A stretch of 64,000 nucleotides of DNA from Muraenolepis orangiensis (GCA_027704905.1 CM051005.1:31023005-31087004), one strand, 5' to 3'. Shown: positions 1 through 13,250, counted from the first letter of the stretch. Numbers and translations are program-made. The notes: a model not told the origin generated them from the sequence alone.

Positions 1-1
1 G

Positions 2-77
<76 letters not shown>

Positions 78-130
78 TGTGTGTCTGGGAGGGAGAGAAA
101 GCGCGAGAGAGAGAGGGAGTGAGACTGTGC

Positions 131-164
<34 letters not shown>

Positions 165-196
165 TTGTGTGTGTGTGTGTGTGTGTATGCATGCAA

Positions 197-227
<31 letters not shown>

Positions 228-299
228 CATGTGTGTGTATGCATGTGTGTGTGTGTGTGTGTGTATGCATGCACGGTTTTTTTTTGTGTGTGTGTGTGT
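1..299. repeat. (GTGC)n then (GT)n compound microsatellite
   Basis: About 79 bases of pure GTGC tetranucleotide pass into interrupted GT dinucleotide with short GA stretches. Long open frames here are microsatellite read-through, not genes. Confidence 0.97.
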
Positions 300-300
300 A

Positions 301-2399
301 GCATGATACAATTTGGACATTTAATGAATACACACAACACTAGACCAGTGACTCACGGTGAAGAAGCACTCATGACTTGAGTCTCTTGTGATGATGGTTG
401 TGTTGGCTGAATGCTGTGTATAGAATCCTATTGGAGGAGTGATATGATTTTTCGCTTGCTGTTATGATGTCATCCTTCACAAGGAGCTCCAGGTGAAACT
501 TCAGGTAGTTTCGGGTAAATTATTACAGAACGTGGATTCTATTGGACAATGTGGGACCGGAGAAGGCGGAGCATCGTATAAATATAGATTCAAATATATA
601 TCCAAAAAGGCGGCTGGAGTGAGAAAAAGAGACAAAGTGAACAGTAGAACTATGGTCAAAGTAGGACTAGTGCTTACACATTTAATTTTGATTGTTAGTT
701 GTTTCCTTTTGTACTGGGGAAAAGTACATTTTGACAAACTTTGTTTTTATATTGGTCAATCTTTTTGTAATTGTAATGTCAACAAGATAGTAATGTCTAG
801 TGGCAAGCACACATTGTTAATGCTGTTAACTCTTAAAGTAAACTTCAATAAAACACAACGCAGCCTCTAGTGGTTTGAGTTGCAGCTGCAGTTCTAGCTG
901 CTGTTACTGTCGTCTGAGATACCCCCAAAAGTGGACCAGAATATTTATAGATAACAATTCCCTGGATGGATTGACTTGTGGATGGGCTATTTTTGTTCTT
1001 GAGAAACTTTCCAGTTCAGACCTTTTCTTAATGGAGTTAATAGCTGCAGTAGAAAATTGACAGAGCAGGAATTAAAACTATTGTATAAATTCATCATTTA
1101 GAGCGGGTTGGGCCATTGTGTTCACAGTGTGGCAACATGTCCCACTAAGAGAGAGAGGCGTGGTGCTGTTGATACCCCAGAACATCTCCTCAGAGTGGGA
1201 CTCTGTTTTCTGGGTTGCAAGGCGTTCTACAGGAGGAGGTGCACCTGCCGCTGACTGCTGCATTTAATCTCTCTTCCACGACAAGGACAACGGCTCTTCC
1301 TCCTCTGTAATGATGACCGTCACAGTGCAGAAGAGGCTTATTCTTATTATTCAACGGCGGAAGAAACTCCTGACGATACAGCGCTGTTCTCTTGGTGCGT
1401 TGGTCTCCTCTGTACAGACTGAAGAAGGTTGTCTGAGGTGGAAATGATCAAACAAAACCGTCCGGTCTATTCTCTCTGTCTAGACAGACAACGCTCTAAC
1501 ATTCATAAGAAATTCTTTTTTTTTTAAGAAATAATAAATTAAACGCAGGGCTCAAAAAGCACATGGTTGTGATGACACAAGATGCTGGTGTGACTGACCT
1601 GGGATCAGCCACTAATGGCACCAAAAGGGAGGAACATCAGCCGTCATCAAAGAGAAAAAGAGTCAGACTTGGCGAGGTCGGATTGAGTGAAAGGTAAAGA
1701 AGTAGGTTGTATTTCTGTGTAGGGATCCACACAATCTGAGCTGTCAGTGGCTAAAACAAGCACTTTCAGAGGACCTGTTGGCGTGTTTAACGCCCCAAAG
1801 GCTTACAGTGTTTGGCGGCTGCGTTCTCGCTCAATAATGGACCAATTTGAAAAATAGTTGTCCTCATAAGTCATGTAAGATCCAACATGATGGGGAAATG
1901 GTCCAGGTTGAAAAGAAAAACAATCCTGACAGTTTGACAGTTTGAACAAATACACAAATGAGCCACTTGCATGTGTTCTCCGATGCTGTATCTGTTTGAG
2001 TTGGTTGATAGCAACACGCAACCGGGATGGATGAACCCCGGTGTGACCTGTTGAAGATCTCTCCTGCTGATCTGCAACACACACTGCATTCAATTCAACA
2101 AAGGCCCACGTCCATGGAAAGGGGGAGGGGGCGATGAGCGCTACCCGGTCATACATTAAAGAGGACAGAGATGCTGCCCCATATTCACACTTCAGTTTGA
2201 CTTGCGTTTGACCCTAAGTCCTTCAGTACGACGGGTAAATCCCCGTGCAGAACATGATCTCGTGGCAATCCTGCTTTACATTATTGATGTCCGAAAGCAG
2301 CTTCACATTGACAGCTCAGACGGTTCAAGTGCTTTCAGTTTGATGATTTAAATGATGTTGTCGTCCGGTCGCAGCAGCATGGGCTATGTCTTCAGGATT
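301..2399. other. Unassigned intergenic or intronic sequence
   Basis: No recognisable exon, RNA gene or transposon was found. Short frames on both strands have no recognisable domain. If the CNTNAP gene continues past 10431, this lies in one of its later introns or beyond its 3' end. Confidence 0.5.
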
Positions 2400-2534
2400 C
2401 CAACACATTGTGAGTGTGCGTGTGCGTGTGCATTTGTGTGCATGTGTGTGTGTGTCTTTGTGTGCATGTGCGTGTGTGTGGGTCTGTGTGTGTGTGCGTG
2501 TGTTTGAGTGTGTGTGTGTGTGCGTGTGTTTGAC

Positions 2535-2572
<38 letters not shown>

Positions 2573-2620
2573 TGTGCGTGTGTGAGTGCGTGTGTGTGGG
2601 TCTGTGTGTGTATTTTAAAC
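2400..2620. repeat. Interrupted (GT)n microsatellite
   Basis: About 220 bases of GT dinucleotide, broken by CA, TTT and GGG interruptions. Confidence 0.95.
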
Positions 2621-2632
2621 ATTTCACTGACT

Positions 2633-2682
2633 GCTCTGTATCCCTATAGGTCTGATGTCTCAGACCTATAGGGATACAGAGC
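2633..2682. repeat. Perfect 23-bp inverted repeat with 4-nt loop
   Basis: The arms 2633-2655 and 2660-2682 are exact reverse complements separated by TGTC, directly after the GT tract. It could be a cruciform-forming palindrome, a foldback remnant or a template-switch scar. Confidence 0.9.
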
Positions 2683-3480
2683 ACTCTGGCGTTCTGTTCA
2701 ACCTGGAGAAAAAATCTGAATCACAAATGATTATACAAAAGTGAAAATGTAATTACATTACATACATTACATTACATCAGAACATTTCAGAATGGCAAAT
2801 GGCAATTTCAAATGGCAACATAGCAGGACACTACATTTTTAAGATACTTTTTATGGACAATTTTTCCGAAAAGTTTCATTGTTTTAATGAATGTATTTAA
2901 TTATGTATCATTGTTTTATCCTTGTTATTCTTATTTCAAGTACTCATCATTGTATCATTGCAAAAGAGACTTGGTCTCAAGGGGCATCTTCCTTGTAATA
3001 ATGCATCTGCAGCAGTAGACCCTGCTACAGGCCCCCGGAGGGACTTCTCTGGGCTCCTTCCACCACCAGGACACATGTAGACACTGACTGAACCGCTTTA
3101 TTGCAGGATTGAGAAGGTTTTGCAGGCAGAGCAGGTGATGAATGCTGTGTGAGTGTAGTTGGTGGCTAGTTTAACCTGTGTTCCTTGATAATCAAGGACC
3201 CACAGGTGTGCAGCCCCACCCAGCCCCAGAGTCTAATCAGTCTGACTGGGGGCCAGGTGAGGCTGCTTCAACCACAACCACCAACCGTTGGTGGTTGGTG
3301 GTTGTGGTGGTATCTTTATTTATAGAAAAATTGGTTGGTTATTCCAAGGCCACCAGATAACACATACAATTTTTTTTAACTCAAATTAATCATAGTATCC
3401 AGTTTTAACGGCACCTCCCTCAGTATTTCCAGCATGCATGTTCACCTGGGAATTAACTGAGAGGCAGGCGTTAAACTAAC
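2683..3480. other. Unassigned sequence with short repeats
   Basis: Contains ATTACATTAC-type short repeats near 2750. Near 3183 is a motif (AATCAAGGACCCACAGGTGT) that recurs with small changes near 34345. A second palindrome of the ACCACAACCACCAAC type lies near 3270-3310. No gene was recognised. Confidence 0.5.
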
Positions 3481-3483
3481 AGG

Positions 3484-5095
3484 ATGACTAGCAGGATTCA
3501 CCACCGACTGCTGGGCAAAACACTTCCAGATGGAAGTTTAGACAAAACCAAAGTTGTGTGTACACTTTGCAATGCTGAGCTGTCTTTCCATCGGAGCACA
3601 ATAAGTACCATCTTTGGGGAAAGCACATTTTTGCTGATTTTAGCAAAGATGCTACAGCAATGGTATCGAGCCACACTCGCCAAAGCACACTGAGTGCAGC
3701 GAGGGCAGGTCCGTCAATAAGACAACTACAAATAGGCTAACGGGTGCTTTTGCAACATGGATTGCCATGGACTGCAGGCCCATCAGTATTGTGGAAGATA
3801 AGGGGCTTCAAGACATTCTACAGATCGCTTCAGCTGACCAATTTTACAAGCTGCCTTCAAGAGCAAATGTTGTCGCAACAATTCATGAACTGTATGGGAG
3901 TGAAAAGGCAACTAAAGCAAAAACAGTTAGCACAGGCTAAAAGTATTGCATTGACTGGAGACCACTGGACATCAGTAAGTAACTACTACCTCGGTGTAAA
4001 AGCACACCTAATTGATGACGAATGGAAACTACTTTTGTTCGCTTTAGGTGGAGGAAAGGCATTTTGCAGAAGCATGCGCTAGCCAGTTTCTTGAAGTTGA
4101 AAACAAGTGGGAAATAACGGACAAAGTGACCACAATAGGGACTGATAGCGCTCGCAATATGATTGTGGCAGCAAAGAAACTTCCTTTTGAGGATATGCCC
4201 TGTATAGCACACATTATACAGACGGCCATTGCTGTCTCCCTCCGTGACTGTGGATTTGATGGTGCTTTAGCAAAGTGCCGTAAAATAGTTGGACATTTCA
4301 AACACAGTCTTGCAAACACAGCGGAGCTGAAAGTCCAGCAAGCCTCTCAGGAGCCACTCATTCAGGATGGACCCACCCGCTGGAATTCAACTTTTGAAAT
4401 GATAAAGCGGGTCCAACACAACAAAGATGAACTATATGCAACCCTGGCACAGCAGAAGCACAAGTTAGCCATGCTTACCTCAGCTGAATATGAATGACTG
4501 GCAAACTTGGAAACACTGCTTGAGCCATGCAGGTGAGATATGTTTTTTAACTCTCCTTTTCCTAAATATTAACTGCAATTCATAAATAATTTCAAGCCAT
4601 ATTGAAATTATCTGAATGTAACGTGTAGTCATTAATTCTGTTGGTCTTGTGTGTTTGTAGGTAGGTCACTGAGCTCCTTGGTGGTGATGTGACCTGCTCT
4701 GTGGTGTTATCTGCACTCTGCCACCTCTTGAGTACGATGGAGGTCTCTGATGGTGACCCTGCCTACATAGTGCGCTTCAAGGCTGCATTCACAGAGGACC
4801 TCAAGAGGCCAAAGGAGAACACAAACATAGAATGGCTACAACTAGCAACAGCTTTGGATCCTCCGGAGCCTGCCCAGAACCAAGAGGGGAGAGGTATGGC
4901 TAAAGCTCAGTGAGATGCTGAAGGACAGTCCACCTCCACCACAGCCAGAGCCTCTACCAGAGCCACCAAAGAAAAGGAGGGCCCTCCTACTGATGGGGTC
5001 AGAGTCTGATGAAGAGACACTAGCTGGAGACCAAAGCCTAGACAGGTATAGAGCAGAGCCTAGTGTGTTTAATCTGTCGTGGGCTTTAGGAATAT
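3484..5095 (+). pseudogene. hAT-superfamily transposase remnant (BED zinc finger type)
   Basis: Broken plus-strand transposase. The start resembles a BED zinc finger (VCTLCNAELSFHRS near 3565). It is followed by a hAT core: LTGDHWTS, then TTIGTDSARNM near 4130, CIAHIIQTAI near 4200, and DGPTRWNSTFEMIKR near 4365, the RW-NST motif usual in ZBED/hAT proteins. The pieces lie in different frames (3484-3693, 3744-4082, 4048-4497, 4689-4913, 4915-5097), so it is not translatable as one protein. Between 4533 and about 4663 an intron-like stretch runs from CAGGTGAGA to TTTGTAGGTAG. A C-terminal dimerisation block was not seen; the last part is proline-rich then acidic. Clear terminal inverted repeats were not found. 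The family call is from motifs only. Confidence 0.82.
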
Positions 5096-5944
5096 AAAAC
5101 CAAAACACACACACAACAGAGCGGAACAAGACAGCCACACACAGATCTGACCACAGCATTTGCATTGGAGTGTCGAGTGGGGACGGCCGGTGTGTGTGTT
5201 CTGAGCTGGCCTAACACAAGTGTCGCTCTGCAATAAAGAGACAAGCGTAACAGAGGAGCAACCGGGCGGCTCTGTGACCTGCCTGAAATGGTTTTCCTTG
5301 ACGCTAATGGAGCCCCAAGTATTGGAAAATCCCTGCTAGAAATGATGGTGGAATGAGTCAAGGGGTTTGTGGTGGTGTCAACCTCCTCAGGAAGCATTAC
5401 CCCCGATCCTTCCTCTTAGCGCTCGGCGTCTTGTTAGCTCAATTTGGTTGCTTGGTTGTTTGCTTGTTAGCTCTATTTTTAGCCGATTGTTAGTGCTATT
5501 GCTAGCCACCGTATTGTTCTTTTACCTGAGCACTGGAAAAGGAAATGCACTTATGACTTCTAGTGACTAGTTGTTCTCTTGCCTACCTCATGCTGAATGC
5601 ATTATTGAAATTCACTTTGGACAAACACGTCTGCTAAATGACTGTAATGTAAAGTAATGTTATGTAATGCAGAGAATGCTGGTTACTCAACCTAACGCAG
5701 ATGACCTCTCGGGTTACTGGGATGGAGTACTAAGAAACCAATCATATTTCCCTCCTTTTCTTTGTCCTTACTTACTCAGGTTACTTAGGTGTCTACTGGT
5801 CGCTGGTCTTTTTTGCTTCCTAGATAAATTGCGACGTGCTTAGGCGAGTGTTTTTAAGGTGAGGAATTATTAGTTATCCAGCCTTGATTTGAATGCATTA
5901 AGACTTGGTGCCTATATAACTTCTTCTGGTAAATAAGCCAATCA
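5096..5944. other. Unassigned sequence with a retroelement-tail fragment
   Basis: No gene recognised. Near 5612-5655 is a short diverged tail (ACGTCTGCTAAATGACTGTA) like the LINE/SINE 3' tails at 8115, 28390, 51580 and 53590. Confidence 0.5.
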
Positions 5945-7019
5945 TTTACGACTCTATTGCTGAAGTAGTGAAGTCTTTTTTTCTTGTTGACTCTGTGCTT
6001 GGGTAGATTTCAACTATGACCTCTGGTACTGCGCTCAGATACTGGATGGAGAAGTTGTGGAAGGCATAAATGGCATGTAGTAGCTTGTATACCGCGTTCA
6101 TATCTCTTCTTAGTCGATGTAATCTCAATGTAGATTGAATTTCCTGAGTCTTTCTGGATATGGGAGGTACTTCAGGTGGCTGATCTGTTTAGTTGAACGT
6201 CTTTGTACTTTTCCCAGGGCTTCAGTACTGGATTTCAGATATGGATATAATATAGTGGTTCCATATTCCAGATGTGGTCGTACTAGAGCAGTGTATAAGG
6301 GCCTGGATGATTGTTCGTTGAGGTAAGTATATGTGAGTTGAATGATCCCCATGATGTTGTTTGCCTTGTTGACTCTTGCTTGTATGTCTTCTTTGAAGGT
6401 CAGATCTTTGTTAAATATTATTCCTATATCTTTCTACTGGCTTGGTCTAGGCAGCTCTATAATGCCGTGTTCTGGATGTCTCATGTTATATATAAGTGCT
6501 TGATGGTCTTCCTTTTTTATCTCCAATAGTCATTATTTTGCATTTTTCCGGGTGAAATTGAAGTAGCCAGATTTCAGGAAACACACTCAGGCAGGTCATT
6601 AATATAGAGAACAAAGAGCAAGGGTCCCAGGACTGATCCCTGAGGGATCCCGCTGGTCACTGGATGCCATTTAGAGCACTCTCCATTTATCACTACCATC
6701 TGCTGTCTTCCTGATAGAAAAGCTTTGATCCAGTTTAGCAGGTCATCCTCGATTCCGTAGTGTTCTACCTTTGTTAAGAGACGTCTGTGTGGGACCTTGT
6801 CGAAAGCTTGGAAATCTAGATAACAATCAATTGTTCTAAAATTATTCTGCCAGTATCTAGTACCGCTGTCCAGTCGTCCATAATAGGTAGAAGCTGAAGA
6901 ATTGTAGACAGTCTGTTCATAAATCTGAATAGTCTTTCACTGAAAAGTTGATGTTTCTTCATGTGACCGATAATGTCATCCCGGATAAGAGATTAAAGCA
7001 CTTTGCAAAGTATGCATGT

Positions 7020-7243
7020 GAGACTCACTGGGCGCTAGTTGACTCACTGGGCGCTAGTTGACTCACTGGGCACTAGTTGCATGTGAGACTCACTGGGCGC
7101 TAGTTGACTCACTGGGCGCTAGTTGACTCACTGGGCGCTAGTTGACTCACTGGGCGCTAGTTGCATGTGAGACTCACTGGGCGCTAGTTGACTCACTGGG
7201 CGCTAGTTGACTCACTGGGCGCTAGTTGACTCACTGGGCGCTA
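7020..7243. repeat. 19-bp minisatellite inside the LINE
   Basis: Tandem copies of GACTCACTGGGCGCTAGTT, about a dozen, interspersed with a GCATGTGA spacer. The unit comes from the surrounding LINE RT sequence, so it expanded after the LINE inserted. Confidence 0.93.
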
Positions 7244-7504
7244 GGTGCTGCTTCTATCTTTTTTCTCCTTCTTAAAAAGTGGGGTTATGTTCGCTGACTT
7301 CCATAGTTGTGGTAGTTCTCTTGTTCTAATGGTTAACTGGAACAGTGAAATTACAGGCTTTGACAGTTGTTTCTATAGTTATTTTAATATCCTCAGATGT
7401 ATATTGTCTGGTCCATGGGACTTACTAGGTTGTAGTTTCTGTAGTTTCATCACTTTACTTTTTACTTTTTCAATAGTGAGATCTATTCAACCTACCGAAA
7501 TTCT

Positions 7505-8165
7505 CCCACGTGACCCCTCTCTTCCGTGATCTCCACTGGCTTCCGGTAAATGCTCGCATCAAATTCAAGACTCTGGTGCTGACCTTTAGGGCAGTCAATG
7601 GAACTGCCCCAGCCTACCTCCAGGCGTTGGTCAAACCCTACATCCCAGCCAGAGCGCTCCGCTCAACTTCTGCCAGGCGACTTGTTCGACCTTCACTAAT
7701 GTCAACCAAACATCGCTCGTCCAAGACCCAGCTCTTCACGGCTCTGGCTCCACAGGTGGAATGAACTCCCGTCTCATGTCAGGACGGCAGAGTCCCTCGC
7801 CAGCTTCCGCAAGAGACTCAAGACCCACCTGTTCAGAGTCCACCTGGACTCTCCTTGAACCCTCCTTCTCCTTTGTGAAACCCCTAAACTTGCTTAAGTC
7901 CTGACATTAATAGCTCTTAGCATGTTGTATATGTTAGCAAGTGTATATCCTTAATGTTGATAACACGCTCTTATCACAGCTACTTAAGCAGGTGACCTGG
8001 CAGTACCAAATTGTTATTCATCTTGTTAATATGAATACTTGTGAACTGCTGTATTTTTATGTTTGCGTACCTCAGTGTTATGCTATTGTCTGCTTCAACT
8101 AATGTACACCTTGTAAGTCGCTTTGGATAAAAGCGTCTGCCAAATGCCCTAAATGTAAATGTAAA
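7505..8165 (+). pseudogene. 5'-truncated L2-like LINE, RT C-terminus and 3' tail
   Basis: Encodes the C-terminal part of a non-LTR reverse transcriptase: RDLHWLPVNARIKFKTLVL near 7525, then, after a frameshift near 7760, WNELPSHVRTAESLASFRK and RLKTHLF. It ends in a 3' tail (about 8113-8165) with TCGCTTTGGATAAAAGCGTC followed by AAATGTA repeats. The same tail is inserted in the CNTNAP exon at 51571-51654. It sits antisense inside LINE family B, so it is the younger insertion. Confidence 0.85.
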
Positions 8166-9000
8166 TCTATGTGTGGCACTGACACCTTTTCCTTTGTATT
8201 TTGCTGTGGCAGACTTGGTATGGGTTCTTCTGCTTCTGTGGTGAAAACTGTGTGTAGAAGTGTAGAAATTAGCAAGTATGTCTGCTTTTTTTTTTCTTTA
8301 TATTCTGTTAAAGTTGTTTTCCTGGGTCTGTATTATCTTCATCTCTCAGTAGGTTTTGAATGCCAGATTGACATTTGGTTTTGGATTTTACATGTTTCCA
8401 AAATGCTTTAGGATTTAGTTTAACTTAGCTTTCAATCTCCTTTTCTTTGTTACTCTTAGATTGTGTGATGAGTTTAGTAGCCAGGTTACGAGATTGAACA
8501 TATTCTAGATATGTACTTCCTTCTCTGGTTTCCATGGAGCGTTGCCATGAACAGTGTTTTTTCTTTATTGTATTCTTATTTTGTCCCATATTTTCCCAAA
8601 TCTTCTTAGTGGGTATGTGTTTCTTGATGATTTTCTCCAGCTCATGGGTAAATATATAATAGGCTTTGTTTATGTCGTCCGTTCTCAGTCGGTCCTCCCA
8701 GTTAATGGCGTCTAGTTCTGTTGACATATCCTTGTAATTATCCTTGTCATATAAATATATTGTGCGGTTGAATTGATGAACTTTTGGTCTACAGTCTGTG
8801 GTGAACACAATACAGCTGTGGTCACTCTTGCCCAGAGGGCTCTCATATTGTACACTTGAAATCATTTCTGGAATATATGTGAAAAGAAGGTTAATCAGTG
8901 AGGGTTCATTGTCTATTCTGCATCTTGTTGGTTCATTAACATGTTGGGTAAGAAAGGCATCCCGTGCGTATCAAGTCTCTCTTGATATACCGAGGATGTC

Positions 9001-10310
9001 ATAGATTCCCAGTTAATTTTGTTAAAGTTTAAACTAACTAGAGTGTGAGTGGAATAAAGAAGGACCATAGCACAGCGAGCGTCCGCATCAGGACCAGGAG
9101 GGATGCTGTTTGTTGTGCTGTGGCTTTGATCTAAGAGCTTTTGGGGGTTCCAAAATCATTTATTAAATTGGACCTTTTGTTCACGGCTAATACAACATCG
9201 CCCTCTGGAGATAAAGACGATGTGTTGAAAGGATTTTGGCATAGAGACTCAATGGGGCCTTTTATTGGCGGTCAGGTGAGGAGGAAGGGGGGTACAGTGG
9301 GGGGGGGGGGGGGGGGGGGGTGGACCGTATGCCAGGTGACTACGGGGGACAAGTAGGCTGAGAGAAGGCCATGATATTTATCACTTGTCTGGTCTACCGA
9401 AACGCAATTTCCAGGCAAGGTAAGAAATTGCCTTCCTGCAGCACCATTCAGAGAGCTGCACAGAGCTATACACCACATGTTAAAACAAAGCAACTATCAT
9501 TAAAAGATTATGGAAATGGAAAATACAAGACCACGAGAAGAACAACAAAAGAAACACAAAATAAATATGGACTAAGAACTTTTGATGAAGAATATGACAA
9601 AAAATAAACAAAATCGTACATCCATCTATCAGAAGTCTAAACCAATGACCCAAAAAGGAGAGGATCAGCCCTTCAAATCAAGCAGATGACACAAGTGACC
9701 TCAGTGTTACACAAAAGCCTGTCAGCCATATTCAGACACAATTATATGAAGAAGTTATTATTTACGTCAAAATGTTTTTTTTGCTATCAATAAAGTAAGT
9801 AGAGCAGCATTTTAGCCTTACTAAACTACTAAATACTAACTAAACTAACTGACTTACTTCACCAGTCAAGTCAAAGTTACAAAGTACCATGTATAGTTTA
9901 GAGGTTCATGTATCAAATACGATCCACTCTTATTTCTAGAGAGGCCATTCCCAGACCTGTAAAGGCTCATTTCCCTTTCGCAAAACGATCATCAGTTCCA
10001 TAAACCCATTGCCCACACATCCAGGTTTTTTCTTAAATTTGAAAGGCTATGAATAACCCGTCTACAAAAACAATGTTCTCACAGATGAGAACATGGACCC
10101 AACAGCAGCATGGCGGGCCAAGCTGTCCCAGACTGAGTAGCGGGTGTTCTGATTGGCTGTGTTGGGCTGTGATGAGCCCGGTCCCTGAGAGGTGTATTGT
10201 ATATGAGTCATGGGTGTGACAGCAGGCAGAATAAGGTTAACATTCAACAATCACTTCAACAATGACACAAGCGGGGAGCCCAGGCTCACAGTGCAACAGC
10301 ATGCCAGCAA
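9001..10310. other. Unassigned sequence with a 22-base poly-G tract
   Basis: No gene recognised. An uninterrupted G run occupies 9299-9320; it could form a G-quadruplex and is prone to sequencing error. Confidence 0.6.
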
Positions 10311-10320
10311 TATGTGTGTG

Positions 10321-10427
<107 letters not shown>

Positions 10428-10430
10428 TAC

Positions 10431-10558
10431 CTGCACAGACTCCAAGTGTCTGTGTACGGTGAGTGTGTGCAGCTGTCCGTCTGCCAGGTTCCTCACTCTG
10501 CTCCTCAGCACCTCAGCATCTCTGGCCCCGCCCAGCTGGTACCGCACCTCCAGCTTGT
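10431..10558 (-). CDS. cntnap: CNTNAP-like exon: LamG4 middle part
   Basis: A 128-bp minus-strand exon. It is bounded by an AAG|AC acceptor and a CAG|GTAACA donor. It encodes KLEVRYQLGG, then NLADGQLHTLTV and ends with SVQ. This matches the middle of the fourth laminin G domain in contactin-associated proteins, where SLQ(I/V)RY-L and (N)MADGQLH motifs are usual. NLADGQLH is closer to the CNTNAP3/4 pattern, from memory of the family. It is intact, with phase 2 in and phase 0 out. These proteins are neuronal transmembrane adhesion molecules that work with contactins. The following exons (rest of LamG4, transmembrane, cytoplasmic tail) were not found below 10431. Confidence 0.8.
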
Positions 10559-10867
10559 CTTCACACACAATAACACACACCGTCCAACACTGGCACTGCA
10601 CACCCGCACTGGCACTGCACTGCTACAATGCTGCACCTACCGTTACTTTGCTGGTACTAGTTGTACATCCTTAAACTTAACTGGTACTAGTTGCACATAG
10701 TGTTACTGATACTAGTTGTACATAATGATACTTTACTGATTTGAGTTGTACAAACTATTACTTTATTGTACTTTTTGTACAGTACTGTTGTACTGTTATA
10801 CCATTATGATACCTACGTGTTTCCCGCTGTTATAGCATCATACATACATGGTAACACTTACATGCTA

Positions 10868-13250
10868 TCCAATGTTAAACCATTAGGATACCTACATGTT
10901 AAACCATTATGATACCTACATGTTAAACCATAATGATACCTACATGTTAAACCATTATGATACCTACATGTTAAACCATTATGATACCTACATGTTAAAC
11001 CATTATGATATCTGCATGTTAAACCATTATGATACCTACATGTTAAACCATTATGAGACCTACATGTTAAACCATTATGATACCTACATGTTAAACCATT
11101 ATGAGACCTACATGTTAAACCATTAGGATACCTACATGTTAAACCATTAGGATACCTACATGTTAAACCATTATGAGACCTACATGTTAAACCATTATGA
11201 TACCTACATGTTAAACCATTATGATACCTACATGTTAAACCATAATGATACCTACATGTTAAACCATTATGAGACCTACATGTTAAACCATAATGATACC
11301 TACATGTTAAACCATTATGAGACCTACATGTTAAACCATTATGATACCTACATGTTAAACCATTATGATACCTACATGTTAAACCATTATGAGACCTACA
11401 TGTTAAACCATTATGATACCTACATGTTAAACCATTATGATATCTGCATGTTAAACCATTATGATACCTACATGTTAAACCATTATGAGACCTACATGTT
11501 AAACCATTATGAGACCTACATGTTAAACCATTATGAGACCTACATGTTAAACCATTATGATACCTACATGTTAAACCATTATGAGACCTACATGTTAAAC
11601 CATTATGAGACCTACATGTTAAACCATTAGGATACCTACATGTTAAACCATTAGGATACCTACATGTTAAACCATTAGGATACCTACATGTTAAACCATT
11701 ATGATACCTACATGTTAAACCATTATGAGACCTACATGTTAAACCATTATGAGACCTACATGTTAAACCATTAGGATACCTACATGTTAAACCATAATGA
11801 TACCTACATGTTAAACCATTAGGATACCTACATGTTAAACCATTATGATACCTACATGTTAAACCATAATGATACCTACATGTTAAACCATTATGATACC
11901 TACATGTTAAACCATTATGATACCTACATGTTAAACCATTATGATATCTGCATGTTAAACCATTATGATACCTACATGTTAAACCATTATGAGACCTACA
12001 TGTTAAACCATTATGAGACCTACATGTTAAACCATTATGATACCTACATGTTAAACCATTATGAGACCTACATGTTAAACCATTAGGATACCTACATGTT
12101 AAACCATTAGGATACCTACATGTTAAACCATTATGAGACCTACATGTTAAACCATTATGATACCTACATGTTAAACCATTATGATACCTACATGTTAAAC
12201 CATAATGATACCTACATGTTAAACCATAATGATACCTACATGTTAAACCATTATGAGACCTACATGTTAAACCATTATGAGACCTACATGTTAAACCATT
12301 ATGATACCTACATGTTAAACCATTATGATACCTACATGTTAAACCATTATGAGACCTACATGTTAAACCATTATGATACCTACATGTTAAACCATTATGA
12401 TATCTGCATGTTAAACCATTATGATACCTACATGTTAAACCATTATGAGACCTACATGTTAAACCATTATGAGACCTACATGTTAAACCATTATGAGACC
12501 TACATGTTAAACCATTATGAGACCTACATGTTAAACCATTAGGATACCTACATGTTAAACCATTATGATACCTACATGTTAAACCATAATGATACCTACA
12601 TGTTAAACCATTATGAGACCTACATGTTAAACCATAATGAGACCTACATGTTAAACCATAATGAGACCTACATGTTAAACCATTATGATACCTACATGTT
12701 AAACCATTATGATACCTACATGTTAAACCATTAGGATACCTACATGTTAAACCATTATGATACCTACATGTTAAACCATTATGAGACCTACATGTTAAAC
12801 CATTAGGATACCTACATGTTAAACCATTAGGATACCTACATGTTAAACCATAATGATACCTACATGTTAAACCATTATGAGACCTACATGTTAAACCATA
12901 ATGATACCTACATGTTAAACCATTATGATACCTACATGTTAAACCATTATGATACCTACATGTTAAACCATTATGATACCTACATGTTAAACCATTAGGA
13001 TACCTACATGTTAAACCATAATGATACCTACATGTTAAACCATTATGAGACCTACATGTTAAACCATTATGATATCTGCATGTTAAAACCTTTTAATACC
13101 TACATGTTAAACCATTATGATACCTACATGTTAAACCATAATGATATCTGCATGTTAAACCCTTTTAATACTTACATGTTAAACCATTATGATACCTACA
13201 TGTTAAACCATTAGGATACCTACATGTTAAACCATTATGATACCGTTATG
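10868..13250. repeat. 24-bp minisatellite, about 100 copies, with 960-bp higher-order period
   Basis: Tandem unit ACATGTTAAACCATTATGAT plus ACCT, with variants GAGACC, TTAGGATACC, TAATGATACC and GATATCTGC. Because 24 is divisible by three, one frame reads MLNHYDTY repeats until TTAG variants give stops; it is not a gene. Blocks 11041-11220 and 12001-12180, and 11341-11520 and 12301-12480, are identical at an offset of 960 bp (40 units). Confidence 0.98.

Larger units (their letters stand above)
5946..9000 (-). pseudogene. LINE (Jockey/CR1-type) remnant, family B
   Basis: Decayed minus-strand non-LTR retrotransposon. The 5' side (8425-9000) encodes the end of an endonuclease: AFLTQHVNEPTR, then PLGKSDHSCIVF with the conserved SDH. 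It is followed by a lysine-rich linker. Further down, reverse-transcriptase motifs are readable: AFDKVPHRRLL near 6760-6800, and GIPQGSVLGPLLFVLYINDL near 6600-6650. The C-terminal part LYTALVRPHLEYG is at 6125-6352. Frames are broken. A 19-bp tandem array has expanded inside the RT region (7020-7243), and a second LINE tail has inserted in the opposite direction (7505-8165). The clade within Jockey-like LINEs cannot be settled by eye. Confidence 0.85.

Noticed and set aside
1078..2156. Minus-strand frames as possible terminal CNTNAP exons
   Set aside because: None shows a transmembrane stretch, the LamG4 end or the cytoplasmic end expected for the family.
11160..11630. Long plus-strand frame of MLNHYDTY repeats
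   Set aside because: It is the 24-bp minisatellite read in frame; variant units create stops, and no start context or flanking exon supports a gene.
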